From Candidatus Intricatilinea gracilis (GTDB lineage Bacteria; Pseudomonadota; Gammaproteobacteria; Burkholderiales; Burkholderiaceae_C), in NCBI GenBank assembly GCA_016702605.1, contig JADJDQ010000021.1, forward strand, positions 1,054,001 to 1,118,000: a stretch of 64,000 bases of DNA. Reading direction: 5' to 3'. Shown here piece by piece: positions 38,268-51,406 of the stretch; positions within the stretch are counted from its first letter, which is position 1; every line of letters begins with the position of its first letter. The notes under the pieces were generated by a model. It did not search any database. It was given only the letters and a program-made list of their open reading frames with translations, and was not told the DNA's origin. Both the position numbers and the translations under genes were made by a program.

Positions 38268-39425
38268 TCAGCCGCCGATGTAACTCATCTCGACACGCCG
38301 TTTGGCGCCGGCCTCGGCCGGCGGCAGCAGGCTGCGCAGTTGTGAGTAACGGTCGCTGCGGCCGCGCCAGATCAGGTCGATCGACGCGGCGATGTCGGCG
38401 TCGCTGAACGGCTGGCCGTCGGCCGGGCGCACCCCGCGCAGCAGGCTGCGCAGGTCATAGCCACGTTCACCGAACAGGCACAGGTAGAGCTGGCCTTCGG
38501 TCGACAGGCGGGCGCGGTTGCAGTCGCCGCAGAAGGCCTTGGTGACACTCGAGATGAAACCAACCTCGCCACGCCCGTCGGCGTAGGCCCAACGTTCGGC
38601 CGTTTCGCCGGGGGCGTCGGCGCCCACGGGCACCAGCGGGAACTCTGCTGCGATGCGCCGGCGCACCTCGTCGGACGGCAGCACCTCGTCCATGCGCCAG
38701 CCGTTGGTGGCGCCCACGTCCATGTATTCGATGAAGCGCAGCGACACGGCGCCGCCGAGCGTGTCGCGGAAGTGGCGCGCCATCGGCACGATCTCGTGGT
38801 CGTTGGTGCCACGTTTGACGACCATGTTGACCTTGATCGGTCCCAGGCCCGCCTCGTGCGCTGCCGCGATGCCGCCCAGTACATCGGCGACGGGGAAGTC
38901 GACGTCGTTCATGCGCCGGAAGATGGCGTCGTCCATCGCGTCCAGGCTCACGGTGACACGGCGCAGGCCGGCGTCCTTGAGCGCGCGGGCCTTGCGTGCC
39001 AGCACCGAGCCGTTGGTGGTGAGGGTCAGGTCGAGCGCCTGGCCATCCGGCGTGCGCAACTCGGCCAACATGCCGATCAGCAGTTCGAGGTTCTTGCGCA
39101 GCAGCGGTTCACCGCCCGTCAGGCGGATCTTGCGTACACCCTGCGCCGCGAACAGCCGCGCCATGCGCGTCATTTCCTCGAAGCTGAGCAGATCCGAGTG
39201 GGGCAGGAACTTGTAGTCGCGGTCGAACACTTCCTTGGGCATGCAGTAGCTGCAGCGGAAGTTGCACCGGTCGGTGACCGAGATACGCAGGTCGCGCAAG
39301 GGCCGCGCCAGGCGGTCGAGCAGCGGGGTGCCAGCTGTTGCTGCAGCGCCTGATGCCGTCAGCGGCAGGGGTGGTCGCAGCGAATCACGCTGATCGACGA
39401 TGGAAATGACATTGCGCTCGGTCAT
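38268..39425 (-). CDS. moaA: GTP 3',8-cyclase MoaA (molybdenum cofactor synthesis)
   Basis: The 385-residue radical-SAM enzyme carries the N-terminal CxxxCxxC cluster motif (Cys 54, 58, 61 in DRCNFRCSYC) and the second cluster's cysteines in KAFCGDCNRARLSTEGQLYLC. It ends in MSYIGG, matching the catalytic GG tail. With MoaC it makes cyclic pyranopterin monophosphate. The N-terminal 45 residues before the family core are a variable extension. No other moa genes lie nearby. Confidence 0.96.
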   Translation of the reverse strand: MTERNVISIVDQRDSLRPPLPLTASGAAATAGTPLLDRLARPLRDLRISVTDRCNFRCSYCMPKEVFDRDYKFLPHSDLLSFEEMTRMARLFAAQGVRKIRLTGGEPLLRKNLELLIGMLAELRTPDGQALDLTLTTNGSVLARKARALKDAGLRRVTVSLDAMDDAIFRRMNDVDFPVADVLGGIAAAHEAGLGPIKVNMVVKRGTNDHEIVPMARHFRDTLGGAVSLRFIEYMDVGATNGWRMDEVLPSDEVRRRIAAEFPLVPVGADAPGETAERWAYADGRGEVGFISSVTKAFCGDCNRARLSTEGQLYLCLFGERGYDLRSLLRGVRPADGQPFSDADIAASIDLIWRGRSDRYSQLRSLLPPAEAGAKRRVEMSYIGG

Positions 39426-39465
39426 GCCGCGATTTTGCCCTGCGGCAGTTGGCCACGCCGCCAGC

Positions 39466-40200
39466 TCAGCGGATGGTGACGGGGGCGACCGATTCGGCCT
39501 GGGCAGCCATACCGTTGGCCAGGGTGGCCGGTGAGTCGCCCAGTTGGTTGGCGCGACGTGCGCCGTTGAACCGTTTGGTCCAGTAGCTGGCGCGCATGTC
39601 TTCGACCTTGATCTGGCTGCCGGTGCGGGGTGCGTGCACGAACTTGCCGTCGCCGATGTAGATGCCGACATGTGAAAAAGCTCGCCGCATGGTGTTGAAG
39701 AACACCAGATCACCCGGCTTCAGGTCTTCTTTTTGCACCTTGATCAGGCTGGACGAATTGGCTTGTTCGGCCGAGCGGCGCGGAAGCAACAGGCCGATGC
39801 TGTTTTCGAACACGTGGCGAGTGAAGCCGCTGCAGTCGAAGCCCGTTTCCGCGGTGTTGCCGCCGCGCCGGTACGGCACACCGAGGAAGTTCATCGCGTT
39901 GATGACCAGGTCGGAGGCACTGTCGCGCATCTGGTCCAACAACTCGCCGCCGGCATCGGTGGCCGACTGTTTGGCCGACTGGGTGGCCGCCAGGGCTGCG
40001 TCGAGCAATTCGTTCTCGCGCAGGAAACGGGTCACCGTGTCACCGACAGGTGCCGCCTGGGCGGCGCCCAGGCTCAACGCCAGGCCCAGCATCACGAGGC
40101 TTTGGGCCAGTTGCTTGGCCAGACGTGTCGCCACGGGGGCAGACGCGCGCCTGGATGTCCGGCGGAACATGAGCAAGCAGCTGACGGATAGTTGATTCAC
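39466..40200 (-). CDS. NlpC/P60-family cell-wall endopeptidase
   Basis: The 244-residue protein has a signal-like segment (LGLALSLGAAQAAPVGD, ending near residue 50). The C-terminal NlpC/P60 domain has the catalytic cysteine in GFDCSGF (Cys 123) and histidine in SHVGIYIG (His 177); the third polar residue is likely the His in KFVHAPRTG. It would cleave a peptide bond in the peptidoglycan stem. It is separated from moaA by 40 nt and is likely independently expressed. Confidence 0.92.
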   Translation of the reverse strand: MNQLSVSCLLMFRRTSRRASAPVATRLAKQLAQSLVMLGLALSLGAAQAAPVGDTVTRFLRENELLDAALAATQSAKQSATDAGGELLDQMRDSASDLVINAMNFLGVPYRRGGNTAETGFDCSGFTRHVFENSIGLLLPRRSAEQANSSSLIKVQKEDLKPGDLVFFNTMRRAFSHVGIYIGDGKFVHAPRTGSQIKVEDMRASYWTKRFNGARRANQLGDSPATLANGMAAQAESVAPVTIR

Positions 40201-40477
40201 GCGGTTGGATATGTGTGAGATTGGTCACAAGCATATCAGCACGCAACTTGCACTCCCCACCGAACAGGCTGGGTTCAACCGCCTATTGACTTGATCGTGC
40301 TGAGCTGCTTGGTGGCAAACAACGGTCTGCGCTGGGTGCCGTAAACGGGCTCGGCCCAGCGCATGGAGACGAAGTTCCATGTGACAAGTGCGGCGCTGAC
40401 CGTCCCCCGGCGCGGGCGCGTGTGGGATTGCCGCGACGCCGCAACGCCGCGTGTTTCGGATGTCGACGGTGGACTGG

Positions 40478-40750
40478 TCAGTCCTTGGGGGGGACGTAAC
40501 CGGTCGGCTGATCCGCGCCGGAACCGAAGAAATATTGCTCCATCTGGCGTGCCAGATATTGGCGGGCGCGCTGGTCGGCCAGGTTCAGGCGGTTTTCATT
40601 GACCAGCATGGTCTGGTGCTTGAGCCATTGCTGCCAGGCTTCCTTGCATACGCTCGCATAGATACGCTGGCCCAGTTCGCCCGGGTAGGGGGCGAAATCC
40701 AGGCCGTCGGCATCCTTCTTCAACAATACACAGGTAACGGTTCTTGCCAT
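40478..40750 (-). CDS. yggX: Fe(2+)-trafficking protein YggX
   Basis: The 90-residue protein matches YggX throughout: RTVTCVLLKKDADGLDFAPYPGELGQRIY with the single conserved cysteine at residue 7, then KEAWQQWLKHQTMLVNENRLNL and a C-terminal YFFG segment. It helps protect Fe-S proteins from oxidative damage. It starts 20 nt after argA and probably shares its transcript. Confidence 0.96.
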   Translation of the reverse strand: MARTVTCVLLKKDADGLDFAPYPGELGQRIYASVCKEAWQQWLKHQTMLVNENRLNLADQRARQYLARQMEQYFFGSGADQPTGYVPPKD

Positions 40751-40770
40751 GTCGTGCTCCGTAGGGTGAT

Positions 40771-42111
40771 TTACTTGAGATTCTTGACCAGCACCTGCGA
40801 GCGCCGGTCCCAGTTGTATTTGCGTTTGCGTGCCTCGGGCAACCAGTCCGGGTCGACCGACTGGAAACCTCGCTTGATGAACCAGTGCATGGTGCGCGTG
40901 GTCAACACGAAGATGCTTTGCAGCCCCATGGCACGGGCACGTTGTTCGACACGTTTGAGGATGCGTTCACCGTCACCTTGCGATTGCACCTGCGGTGAAA
41001 TGGTGAGTGCCGCCATTTCCCCCGTGTGCGCCTCGGGGTAGGGGTATAACGCTGCGCAGCCGAAAATGACACCGTCGTGTTCGATCACGGTGTAGTGGCC
41101 GATATCGCGTTCGATCTCGTTGCGGCTGCGTTTGACCAGCGTGCCGTCATTTTCGAACGGCTCGATCAATTGCAGTATGCCGCCGATATCGTCGACATTC
41201 GCTTCACGCAGGCTTTCGAGTTTCTCGTCGACCACCATGGTGCCGATGCCGTCATGGGTGAAGACCTCGGACAACAACGCACCATCGGTGGCAAACGGCA
41301 GGATGTGTGATCGCTCCACACCACCGCGGCAGGCCTTCACACAATGCTGCAGGTAAAACGCCGGGTCGGTCGGCTGGGTTGGCCGCGGCAGGCTGGCCAG
41401 CAAACGTTCGGCGTCGGCCAGCGCCAGTTCGGTATCGACCGGGCTGGTGTCGTCCAGCAGGTCTTCGTGCAGACCAGCCACTTCGGTCAAGAAGAGCAGT
41501 TTGTCGGCCTGCAGCGCAATGGCCGTGCTGGTGGCGACTTCTTCCATCGTCAGATTGAAGGCTTCGCCAGTGGGCGAAAAACCGAAGGGCGACAGCAGCA
41601 CGACAGCTTCCGACTCGATGGCGCGGCGGATGGCGCCACCATCGACCCGGCGCACCACACCGCTGTGCTGGAAATCCACCCCGTCGACGATGCCCACCGG
41701 CCGGGCGGTCAGGAAGTTGCCCGACACCACCCGCACCGTGGCATTGGCCATGGGGGTATTGGGCAAGCCCTGTGAAAACGCTGCCTCGATCTCGAAACGC
41801 AATTGCCCGGCAGCTTCCTGTGCGCAATCGAGTGCCACCGCATCGGTAATACGTATGCCGTGGCTGAATTTGGAGGTGTGGCCCTTGGCGCGCAACTGCT
41901 CGTTCACCTGCGGCCTGAAACCATGCACCAGCACCAGCTTGATACCCATGGCGTGCAGGATGGCCAGGTCCTGCACGAAGGCGTTGAGCTTGCCGGCGGC
42001 CACCAGTTCACCCGCCATGGCCACGACGAAGGTCTTGCCGTGATAGGCGTGGATATACGGCGCAACGGCGCGAAACCACGGGACAAAGGTATGCGGAAAG
42101 ACGAAGTTCAT
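40771..42111 (-). CDS. argA: N-acetylglutamate synthase (arginine biosynthesis)
   Basis: The 446-residue enzyme combines an N-terminal amino-acid-kinase-like domain (VLVHGFRPQVNEQL, LTEVAGLHEDL) that binds arginine with a C-terminal GNAT domain (MAALTISPQVQSQGDGERILKRVEQRARAMGLQSIFVLTTRTMHWFIKRGF). It makes N-acetylglutamate, the first step of arginine synthesis. The length equals E. coli ArgA. The ATG at 42111 is the family start; the same frame stays open far upstream only because it is antisense to hrpA. It diverges from hrpA. Confidence 0.95.
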   Translation of the reverse strand: MNFVFPHTFVPWFRAVAPYIHAYHGKTFVVAMAGELVAAGKLNAFVQDLAILHAMGIKLVLVHGFRPQVNEQLRAKGHTSKFSHGIRITDAVALDCAQEAAGQLRFEIEAAFSQGLPNTPMANATVRVVSGNFLTARPVGIVDGVDFQHSGVVRRVDGGAIRRAIESEAVVLLSPFGFSPTGEAFNLTMEEVATSTAIALQADKLLFLTEVAGLHEDLLDDTSPVDTELALADAERLLASLPRPTQPTDPAFYLQHCVKACRGGVERSHILPFATDGALLSEVFTHDGIGTMVVDEKLESLREANVDDIGGILQLIEPFENDGTLVKRSRNEIERDIGHYTVIEHDGVIFGCAALYPYPEAHTGEMAALTISPQVQSQGDGERILKRVEQRARAMGLQSIFVLTTRTMHWFIKRGFQSVDPDWLPEARKRKYNWDRRSQVLVKNLK

Positions 42112-42231
42112 GGCCGGCGGTCGAGACTGCGACATGCCGACGGGTCGGCAACAAGGTCGGGCATTCTTGCATGTACGCCTTCTCCTTCGGTGGGTGCACA
42201 GGTGTGCCACTGATAATCGCGCCCGCCTGCC

Positions 42232-46743
<4,512 letters not shown>

Positions 46744-46945
46744 GTGGCGCCGGACTCATCCGTTTGGGGGATATCGCTGGGTGACATGGCGAGGCGTGGT
46801 CGATACAGAATTGCCCGAATCGCAAGACACGCCGCTCATGCAACACCATCGCTTCGACAGGTCAACCTAGGGTGCCTGGTCACCCGTAGCCGCGGCATCG
46901 CTCATCGGTTCGCAGGTCGCATGGCAGACCTCTCCAGAGTAGTCT

Positions 46946-47281
46946 ATGACTCAGAAACAAGACGTGGTATGCGTTCGTGTCACCTTGAAGCCCGATTCAC
47001 TGGAAACGGTTCGAGCATGGGCCCGCTTCATATCGAACCACCGTGATGAAGCCCTCAATACCCTTCAACAAGAAGGTGTTGCGATCGAATCGGTCTTTCT
47101 TGAAACCACGCCTGAAGGCAGTTCTCTTGTCTACTACATGAGATCAAACTCTCAAGAGGCCGCTGAGGCAGTTGCAGCCAAATCCGTTGCAGCCATTGAT
47201 GAATATCACAAGGGATTCAAGAGGGAAACATGGTTGCGTGTTGACCGATTGGAACTTCCTGTCGACTTGGTGTCGCCGTGA
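46946..47281 (+). CDS. DUF6176-like small protein
   Basis: The 111-residue protein resembles DUF6176: an N-terminal VCVRVTLKPDSLETVRAWARF strand-helix, ESVFLETTPEGSSLVYYM and IDEYHKGFKRETW. The family looks like a dimeric alpha-beta barrel (ABM-like) fold of unknown role. The stop TGA shares its A with the ATG of the next gene. Composition is AT-richer than hrpA, marking the start of a patchy accessory segment. Confidence 0.65.
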   Translation: MTQKQDVVCVRVTLKPDSLETVRAWARFISNHRDEALNTLQQEGVAIESVFLETTPEGSSLVYYMRSNSQEAAEAVAAKSVAAIDEYHKGFKRETWLRVDRLELPVDLVSP

Positions 47282-47541
47282 TGAACCCACGTCGTGTCCA
47301 CGAACTTATGCGCCGGAACTTCCCGACATTGGACTTCGTAGCGCACGACTGGATCAATGTGTGTAATTCAGCAGGCTTGAATTCCGCCTGCTTCCGGGAT
47401 CTTCTCGATTGCTACACCTCGGTACCAGGTCTTGCCTTTTGCGATGCACGTTCCACCGCGTCACTTCAAGCTGAGACACCTCATTCTCGCCGTGCAAGGC
47501 AAGAACGTTCTTGGCGAGATCGATCCCCAGCATCACCATAG
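47281..47541 (+). pseudogene. Truncated gene running into an IS110 remnant
   Basis: The ATG overlaps the previous stop (TGATG), indicating coupling. The first 34 residues or so (MNPRRVHELMRRNFPTLDFV, then AHDWINVCNSAGL) look like real coding sequence. After about 47390 the frame is antisense to a transposase fragment and turns into Arg/Ser-rich text (SRRARQERSWRDRSP). The gene therefore seems to have lost its 3' part to the insertion. I do not recognise the family. Confidence 0.45.
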
Positions 47542-47545
47542 CCAT
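47354..47545 (-). mobile_element. IS110-family transposase remnant (N-terminus only)
   Basis: From 47545 leftward the reading MAMVMLGIDLAKNVLALHGE and the following NEVSQLEVTR match the start of IS110-family transposases, where the first Asp is part of the DEDD catalytic site. After roughly 40 residues the match is lost (RCSNREDPGSRRNSSLL), so only the first tenth of the gene remains. No full element or terminal repeats are seen. Confidence 0.65.
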
Positions 47546-47686
47546 GGACTTCTCCTTGGGATACCCGGTGAGATTGCACCGAACTCCATCGTGGCACTTT
47601 TTTTTCCGGTCGCCACACCTCAACCCTGTGGCGAACCTGGAATTGGGAAATCCCTTTCGTCGTGAGACCGCACAGGGAAGCGACCG

Positions 47687-48061
47687 TCACTGCCGCGCGA
47701 TGTGCCAAAGATTTCGATTCATCCCATCGCCACCCTTGTCGCCCGGCTTGTCGTCGGCATAGAACCGGTACAGTGGTCGCCCCTTGTATGCCCACTGCCT
47801 ACCTCCATCTTGGCGGGTAACCAAAGAGAGGTCACCCTTTGCGGTGTCCGTATCCGTCGCCAGATATGCGGGGAAAATGTTGCTACAAGGCGGATTGCAG
47901 ACGCTCGAGCCTGAGCCAACAATATCGTTGTCAAAGGTGTACAGCGAGTGGCCCGTTTCAGTGAGCAGTACGCCGTTGGAGAAGACAGGCTGGGCAAGGG
48001 CAGAGTGAATCAACACTGCCATGTACAAGACCAGCAATACGGGAACTCTGTGGGCGCGCAT
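47687..48061 (-). CDS. Secreted protein with lipoprotein_15 (COG4315-like) repeats
   Basis: The 124-residue protein has a signal peptide (VPVLLVLYMAVLIHSALA). Its pattern TETGHSLYTFDNDIVGSGSSVCNPPCSNIFPAYLA and QWAYKGRPLYRFYADDKPGDKGGDGMNRNLWHI is typical of the PF03640 secreted repeat, including GxxLYTFD and the Pro-Cys loop. Function is unknown. I chose the ATG at 48061; the longer frame begins with TTG. It lies between two insertion-sequence remnants. Confidence 0.8.
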   Translation of the reverse strand: MRAHRVPVLLVLYMAVLIHSALAQPVFSNGVLLTETGHSLYTFDNDIVGSGSSVCNPPCSNIFPAYLATDTDTAKGDLSLVTRQDGGRQWAYKGRPLYRFYADDKPGDKGGDGMNRNLWHIARQ

Positions 48062-48201
48062 GAAGATCTCCAATCGAACGAAATAGGTTCAAGCTTGCCC
48101 CGTGGCGTCAGGCCTGAACTTGAGGCTCATCAACGGGCGACGCTGTGCATCCCCGACCTCACAAGAATCCCCCCTCTGGGTAGTTGATCTGAAATGTTTT
48201 T

Positions 48202-48465
48202 TTACGCAACCGCTTCCGGCGGCACCACCCGTATGCCCATCTTCGCAGCGCGCTGAGCCAGGTTATGCAGCCCGCGTTGGCGATACCATTCCTCAAAGTA
48301 GTCCTGCCCCTGCCTCAGTACCAAGCACCGCATTTTGCACAGCACGTTCGATGGATTCATTTCGACCCTGACCGCGTCTCTCACACCTTGCGGGGCAGAC
48401 AGTCCCTGGCAAGGTCTATTCCGACAAGCGCGATGGACATGGACATCTCGTTTCGAGGCGTGCAT
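48202..48465 (-). pseudogene. Remnant of a protein C-terminus, possibly transposase-derived
   Basis: The end of this frame (RCLVLRQGQDYFEEWYRQRG, then LHNLAQRAAKMGIRVVPPEA) looks like a genuine helical C-terminus. The first 35 residues are Arg/Val-rich and non-natural, and there is no convincing start. I suspect an insertion-sequence or island fragment, but I cannot name the family with confidence. Confidence 0.3.
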
Positions 48466-48507
48466 TGATGAGATACTGAAACCCCATCGTCTCGCCTCGG
48501 GACCGGA

Positions 48508-49086
48508 ATGTCCCTGTCACTTGTTAGGCCTCAGAACTCCATGCCCCCTGTTCGCTTCACGATGGAAGAACGCCGTGTCGCCCACGCGGCAGAACTGTTT
48601 GAGGTCCTCCGCGATCCAGGCTTGTACGAGTTTCTGGACGAGGTGCCGCCGAAATCTGTCGAGGAGCTTGCGGAGAAGTTGGCCCGCAGCGAGCTTCGAA
48701 AATCACCCGACGGCAAGGAGTCCTGGCTGAACTGGGTGGTGCGAGGTGAATCCGGCGCGATCGTCGGCTACGTGCAGGCCACGGTCGAAGAGAACAAGGA
48801 CACGAACATTGCCTACGTCTTCTCGCGAGCCGTCCAGGGTCAAGGGATTGCGACGGCGGCCGTTCGAAGCATGATCGAGATGGTGGTTGCCGAGTATCAA
48901 CCGACAATACTGTTCATCGTTGCTGATGAGGGCAACTTGCCCTCCTTGCGTCTGGCGGGGCGACTGGGCTTCACCACAGCGCCCACGGAGGTTGCCGCCA
49001 CGCGCCAACCCGGACCAAACGACGTCGTGTTATGGCTGCGACCTTCTTCCCAGTGCTTTGGCTACTCAGGAAAACCCTTTGAGTAG
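48508..49086 (+). CDS. GNAT-family N-acetyltransferase (RimJ-like)
   Basis: The 192-residue protein has the GNAT core: strand IAYVFSRAVQGQGIATAAVRSMIEMVV with the acetyl-CoA loop QGQGIA, and the following SLRLAGRLGF segment typical of RimJ/RimL-type enzymes. The substrate is unknown. A second start at 48541 gives 181 residues and is equally likely; neither has a strong ribosome site. It lies in the accessory patch downstream of hrpA. Confidence 0.82.
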   Translation: MSLSLVRPQNSMPPVRFTMEERRVAHAAELFEVLRDPGLYEFLDEVPPKSVEELAEKLARSELRKSPDGKESWLNWVVRGESGAIVGYVQATVEENKDTNIAYVFSRAVQGQGIATAAVRSMIEMVVAEYQPTILFIVADEGNLPSLRLAGRLGFTTAPTEVAATRQPGPNDVVLWLRPSSQCFGYSGKPFE

Positions 49087-49310
49087 TTGATTGCGCCTGC
49101 ACGGTTCAATCGACAGAATCGGCTGGTACGACCCGCGCGTCCTTGGTATCGCCTGTTGCGCGCCACGTTGCACTGTGTCGTTTCTTGTGTCGTTTCAAAT
49201 GCCAGTCACTCTTGTTGAGGCTGTCGATCTGAACGGCATTCGATCGTCGTAGTCGGTGCCCGGAGCTTTGCCTCTCGCTCGGGCCTGTGTCAAAACTCAT
49301 GAAGGTCGAC

Positions 49311-49520
49311 ATGTCCATGCCCGAGAAAATAACCGGCCCAGCCTCATATTTCCCCTCGATCGAGAAGAAATACGGTAAGCCGATCGCCCACTGGATGCAG
49401 GTTCTGCAGGACGCCGGGGCACTCAAACATATGGAGCTCGTGACTCTGTTGAAATCGCAGCACGAGTTGGGTCACGGGCATGCCAACGCCTTGGTCGCCT
49501 GGTTCATGGCCAGGAAGTAG
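49311..49520 (+). CDS. DUF4287-domain small protein
   Basis: The 69-residue protein matches DUF4287: GPASYFPSIEKKYGKPIAHW, then GALKHMELVTLLKSQHELGHGHANALVAW. The function is unknown; the domain is often found alone or with DUF5655. AAGG lies 5 nt before the ATG at 49311. Other in-frame starts at 49287 (GTG), 49299 and 49317 are possible. Confidence 0.75.
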   Translation: MSMPEKITGPASYFPSIEKKYGKPIAHWMQVLQDAGALKHMELVTLLKSQHELGHGHANALVAWFMARK

Positions 49521-49601
49521 CTGTCTCACGTTTGCCCGCCTTGATGAACTGCAGGTGCGAGGCCCAACCTTTTGCTCGGTTGGGCAAGCAGCTGTTTGAA
49601 T

Positions 49602-50249
49602 CTACTTGACTGGGGTGGGTAGCCATGGCCCAACCGGCAGCGGCTCGATAACTACCTTGCCTTGCAGTGCTGGATAGTCCTTGTAGACCTGTTGCAGATC
49701 GCGGGTGGCTTCGTTTCTGATTTCTGGCAGGGCGCCTGCCAGAATACTCATGCCGAATGGATTCTTCGCCCAGAGAATGTTGGCGTGCAGATTGCCGATG
49801 TAGGTGACGGTGCCGGCCTTGGCCGCGAACACGATGGGTGGGGGCGCAACTTTCGGGCTGGCGGAACGGATGCCCATGGGGCCGTTGTTCTGGATCACTT
49901 CCCATGTGGTGAATTCGATCCGGCCCGGATCTACTTCGCGCACGAATATGCGGGCCCAGACGTCTTCGAGTGCGCTGGTCATCATGGGCGCGAGGGTTTC
50001 CATGTTCGAGAACCCACGCGGCAAGGCCTTGGCACGGGTTGCGTCACGCATCTCGACGAAGAACTTGACGTTGCCGCCGAGTTGACCAAACCCCTGGCCC
50101 TCCTTGTCGTGGCTGACGGTAAAGACAATGGCTGCCTTGTCTGGCGATAGTTTCTCGGCTTGTCGTGGATCCAGGCTGGACGTAGTTTCACATCCGCCCA
50201 GTATGGCAACGGCGGCCAGTGTGATCCAGAGGCTGCGGCGAAGCATCAT
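49602..50249 (-). CDS. Lipoprotein of unknown function
   Basis: The 215-residue protein has a lipobox signal (LWITLAAVAILGGC) and a beta-rich body (IVFTVSHDKEGQGFGQLGGNVKFFVEMRD, VTYIGNLHANILWAKNPFGMSI). I do not recognise the family. Two adjacent ATG codons at 50249 and 50246 are equally possible; the upstream frame is non-signal sequence. It is convergent with the DUF4287 gene and divergent from the DsrE-like gene. Confidence 0.7.
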   Translation of the reverse strand: MMLRRSLWITLAAVAILGGCETTSSLDPRQAEKLSPDKAAIVFTVSHDKEGQGFGQLGGNVKFFVEMRDATRAKALPRGFSNMETLAPMMTSALEDVWARIFVREVDPGRIEFTTWEVIQNNGPMGIRSASPKVAPPPIVFAAKAGTVTYIGNLHANILWAKNPFGMSILAGALPEIRNEATRDLQQVYKDYPALQGKVVIEPLPVGPWLPTPVK

Positions 50250-50506
50250 GACTCCCCTGTGTGTTGGTGGCACAGACGCCACTTGCGGCTGATCTTGCAC
50301 CTTGCCTACGCCGGATCGGTGAGCTGGATCATTTGTGAACAAGAATCTTGCCGGCCCGCTGCGTAGTGGCTGCCGCTGCTTGATCAAGTCGCTTGGTGGA
50401 TGCTGCGAGATGCTTGCGAGTATTCATAGTTGATTTTTCGCAATTCAGGCTCTGGCGCGTGCCGCTATTGTTGTGCCCTGTTCAACAGTTGAAGGAAGGG
50501 GTACTT

Positions 50507-50926
50507 ATGAAGTTTCTTGCAAGTCTGCTGGTGGCCTTTGTCATGGTGCTAGGAGGTGCTGCGCAGGTTGCCTATGCGGGTGACTCGGATCCGCTGTTCG
50601 TCAATCTCACGACGGACGACGCACACCGCGCAAGTATGGGTATCTCGTTTGGCAAGAATCAGCTCGAACGTGGACATCCGTTGACAATTTTTCTCAATGA
50701 CAAGGGTGTGCTGGTGGGCTCCAAGGCAAACGCCACCAAGTTTGCGGAACATCAGAAGATGTTGTCCGAAGCGATTGCCAAAGGTGCCTCGGTGCTGGTT
50801 TGCCCGATGTGCATGAAACATTTCGGCATCAAGGAGGCGGATCTGCTGCCAGGCCTGAAGGTAGGCAATCCTGAACTCACCGGTGCGGCAGTGTTCAAGG
50901 ACAATACCAAGTCACTGACCTGGTGA
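50507..50926 (+). CDS. Secreted DsrE/F-like sulfur-relay-type protein
   Basis: The 139-residue protein has a clear signal peptide (FLASLLVAFVMVLGGAAQVAYA). The DsrE-like fold follows: LFVNLTTDDAHRASMGISFGKNQLERGHPLTIFLNDKGVLVG and a cysteine pair in VLVCPMCMKHFGI, with residues after it similar to YchN-type proteins. An AAGGAAGGGG ribosome site precedes the ATG. The cysteines may carry sulfane sulfur in the periplasm, but no partner genes are nearby. Confidence 0.82.
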   Translation: MKFLASLLVAFVMVLGGAAQVAYAGDSDPLFVNLTTDDAHRASMGISFGKNQLERGHPLTIFLNDKGVLVGSKANATKFAEHQKMLSEAIAKGASVLVCPMCMKHFGIKEADLLPGLKVGNPELTGAAVFKDNTKSLTW

Positions 50927-50967
50927 TAGTTTGTGGGGCGGACATCCGGTCTGCCCGTTGACTTCTG

Positions 50968-51007
50968 GCCCCTCGATGCGGTCGTGTAGCGACCCGCTTC
51001 GAGGGGC
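50968..51007. terminator. Long hairpin between the DsrE-like and SMR genes
   Basis: GCCCCTCGA (50968-50976) pairs with TCGAGGGGC (50999-51007). The inner GCGGTCG and CGACCCGC also pair with one bulge, giving a stem of about 16 bp. No T-tract follows, so it may be a Rho-dependent or processing hairpin rather than an intrinsic terminator. A weaker hairpin (GGGCGGAC with GTCTGCCC) lies just before it. Confidence 0.45.
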
Positions 51008-51058
51008 TAGTTCATGTGATCGTCTGGGTCTGCCAAATTGACGTGCAAGGGTTGGCCC

Positions 51059-51403
51059 ATGTTTGATGTTTCGAGTTCCAAGGTCGCCTGGGCCTTGATC
51101 CTGGTGTCGGGGTTGCTGGAGGTGGCGTTTGCCGCGGCCATCCATGCGTCGAACGGGTTCACCCGGCTGGTGCCGGCGGCGCTGGCCGTGGCGTCCGGCG
51201 GGCTCAGCGTGTATCTGATGAGTCTCACGCTGGCCTTCATACCCATCGGCACCGCCTACGCGGTGTGGGGCGGCATCGGTGCGGTGGGCACGGCGGCGCT
51301 GGGCCTGCTGATGTTCGGGGAGCCGGCGGCACCGGGCCGGTTGTTGTGTATTGCGCTCATCGTGGTCGGCATCGTGGGGCTGCAGTTGCAGGAGGCCGCC
51401 TGA
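51059..51403 (+). CDS. Small multidrug resistance (SMR) transporter, SugE/Gdx-like
   Basis: The 114-residue protein has four transmembrane helices and the essential glutamate in helix 1 (LVSGLLEVAFA). GFTRLVPAAL and IPIGTAYAVWGGIGAVGTAALGLLMFGE match the guanidinium-exporter (SugE/Gdx) branch rather than EmrE-type pumps. The ATG at 51059 was chosen as the normal family start. I see no guanidine riboswitch upstream. Its stop lies 3 nt from the convergent ROK gene. Confidence 0.88.
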   Translation: MFDVSSSKVAWALILVSGLLEVAFAAAIHASNGFTRLVPAALAVASGGLSVYLMSLTLAFIPIGTAYAVWGGIGAVGTAALGLLMFGEPAAPGRLLCIALIVVGIVGLQLQEAA

Positions 51404-51406
51404 GCC

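Noticed and set aside
48523..48529. GTTAGGC shortly before the GNAT gene, like an integron attC core site
   Set aside because: No inverse core (GCCTAAC-type) or cassette-end partner is found within 150 bp, and no integrase or second site is seen.
50927..51058. Guanidine riboswitch before the SugE-like exporter gene
   Set aside because: Two hairpins exist but lack the ACGR loops of the guanidine-II class and the other class signatures.
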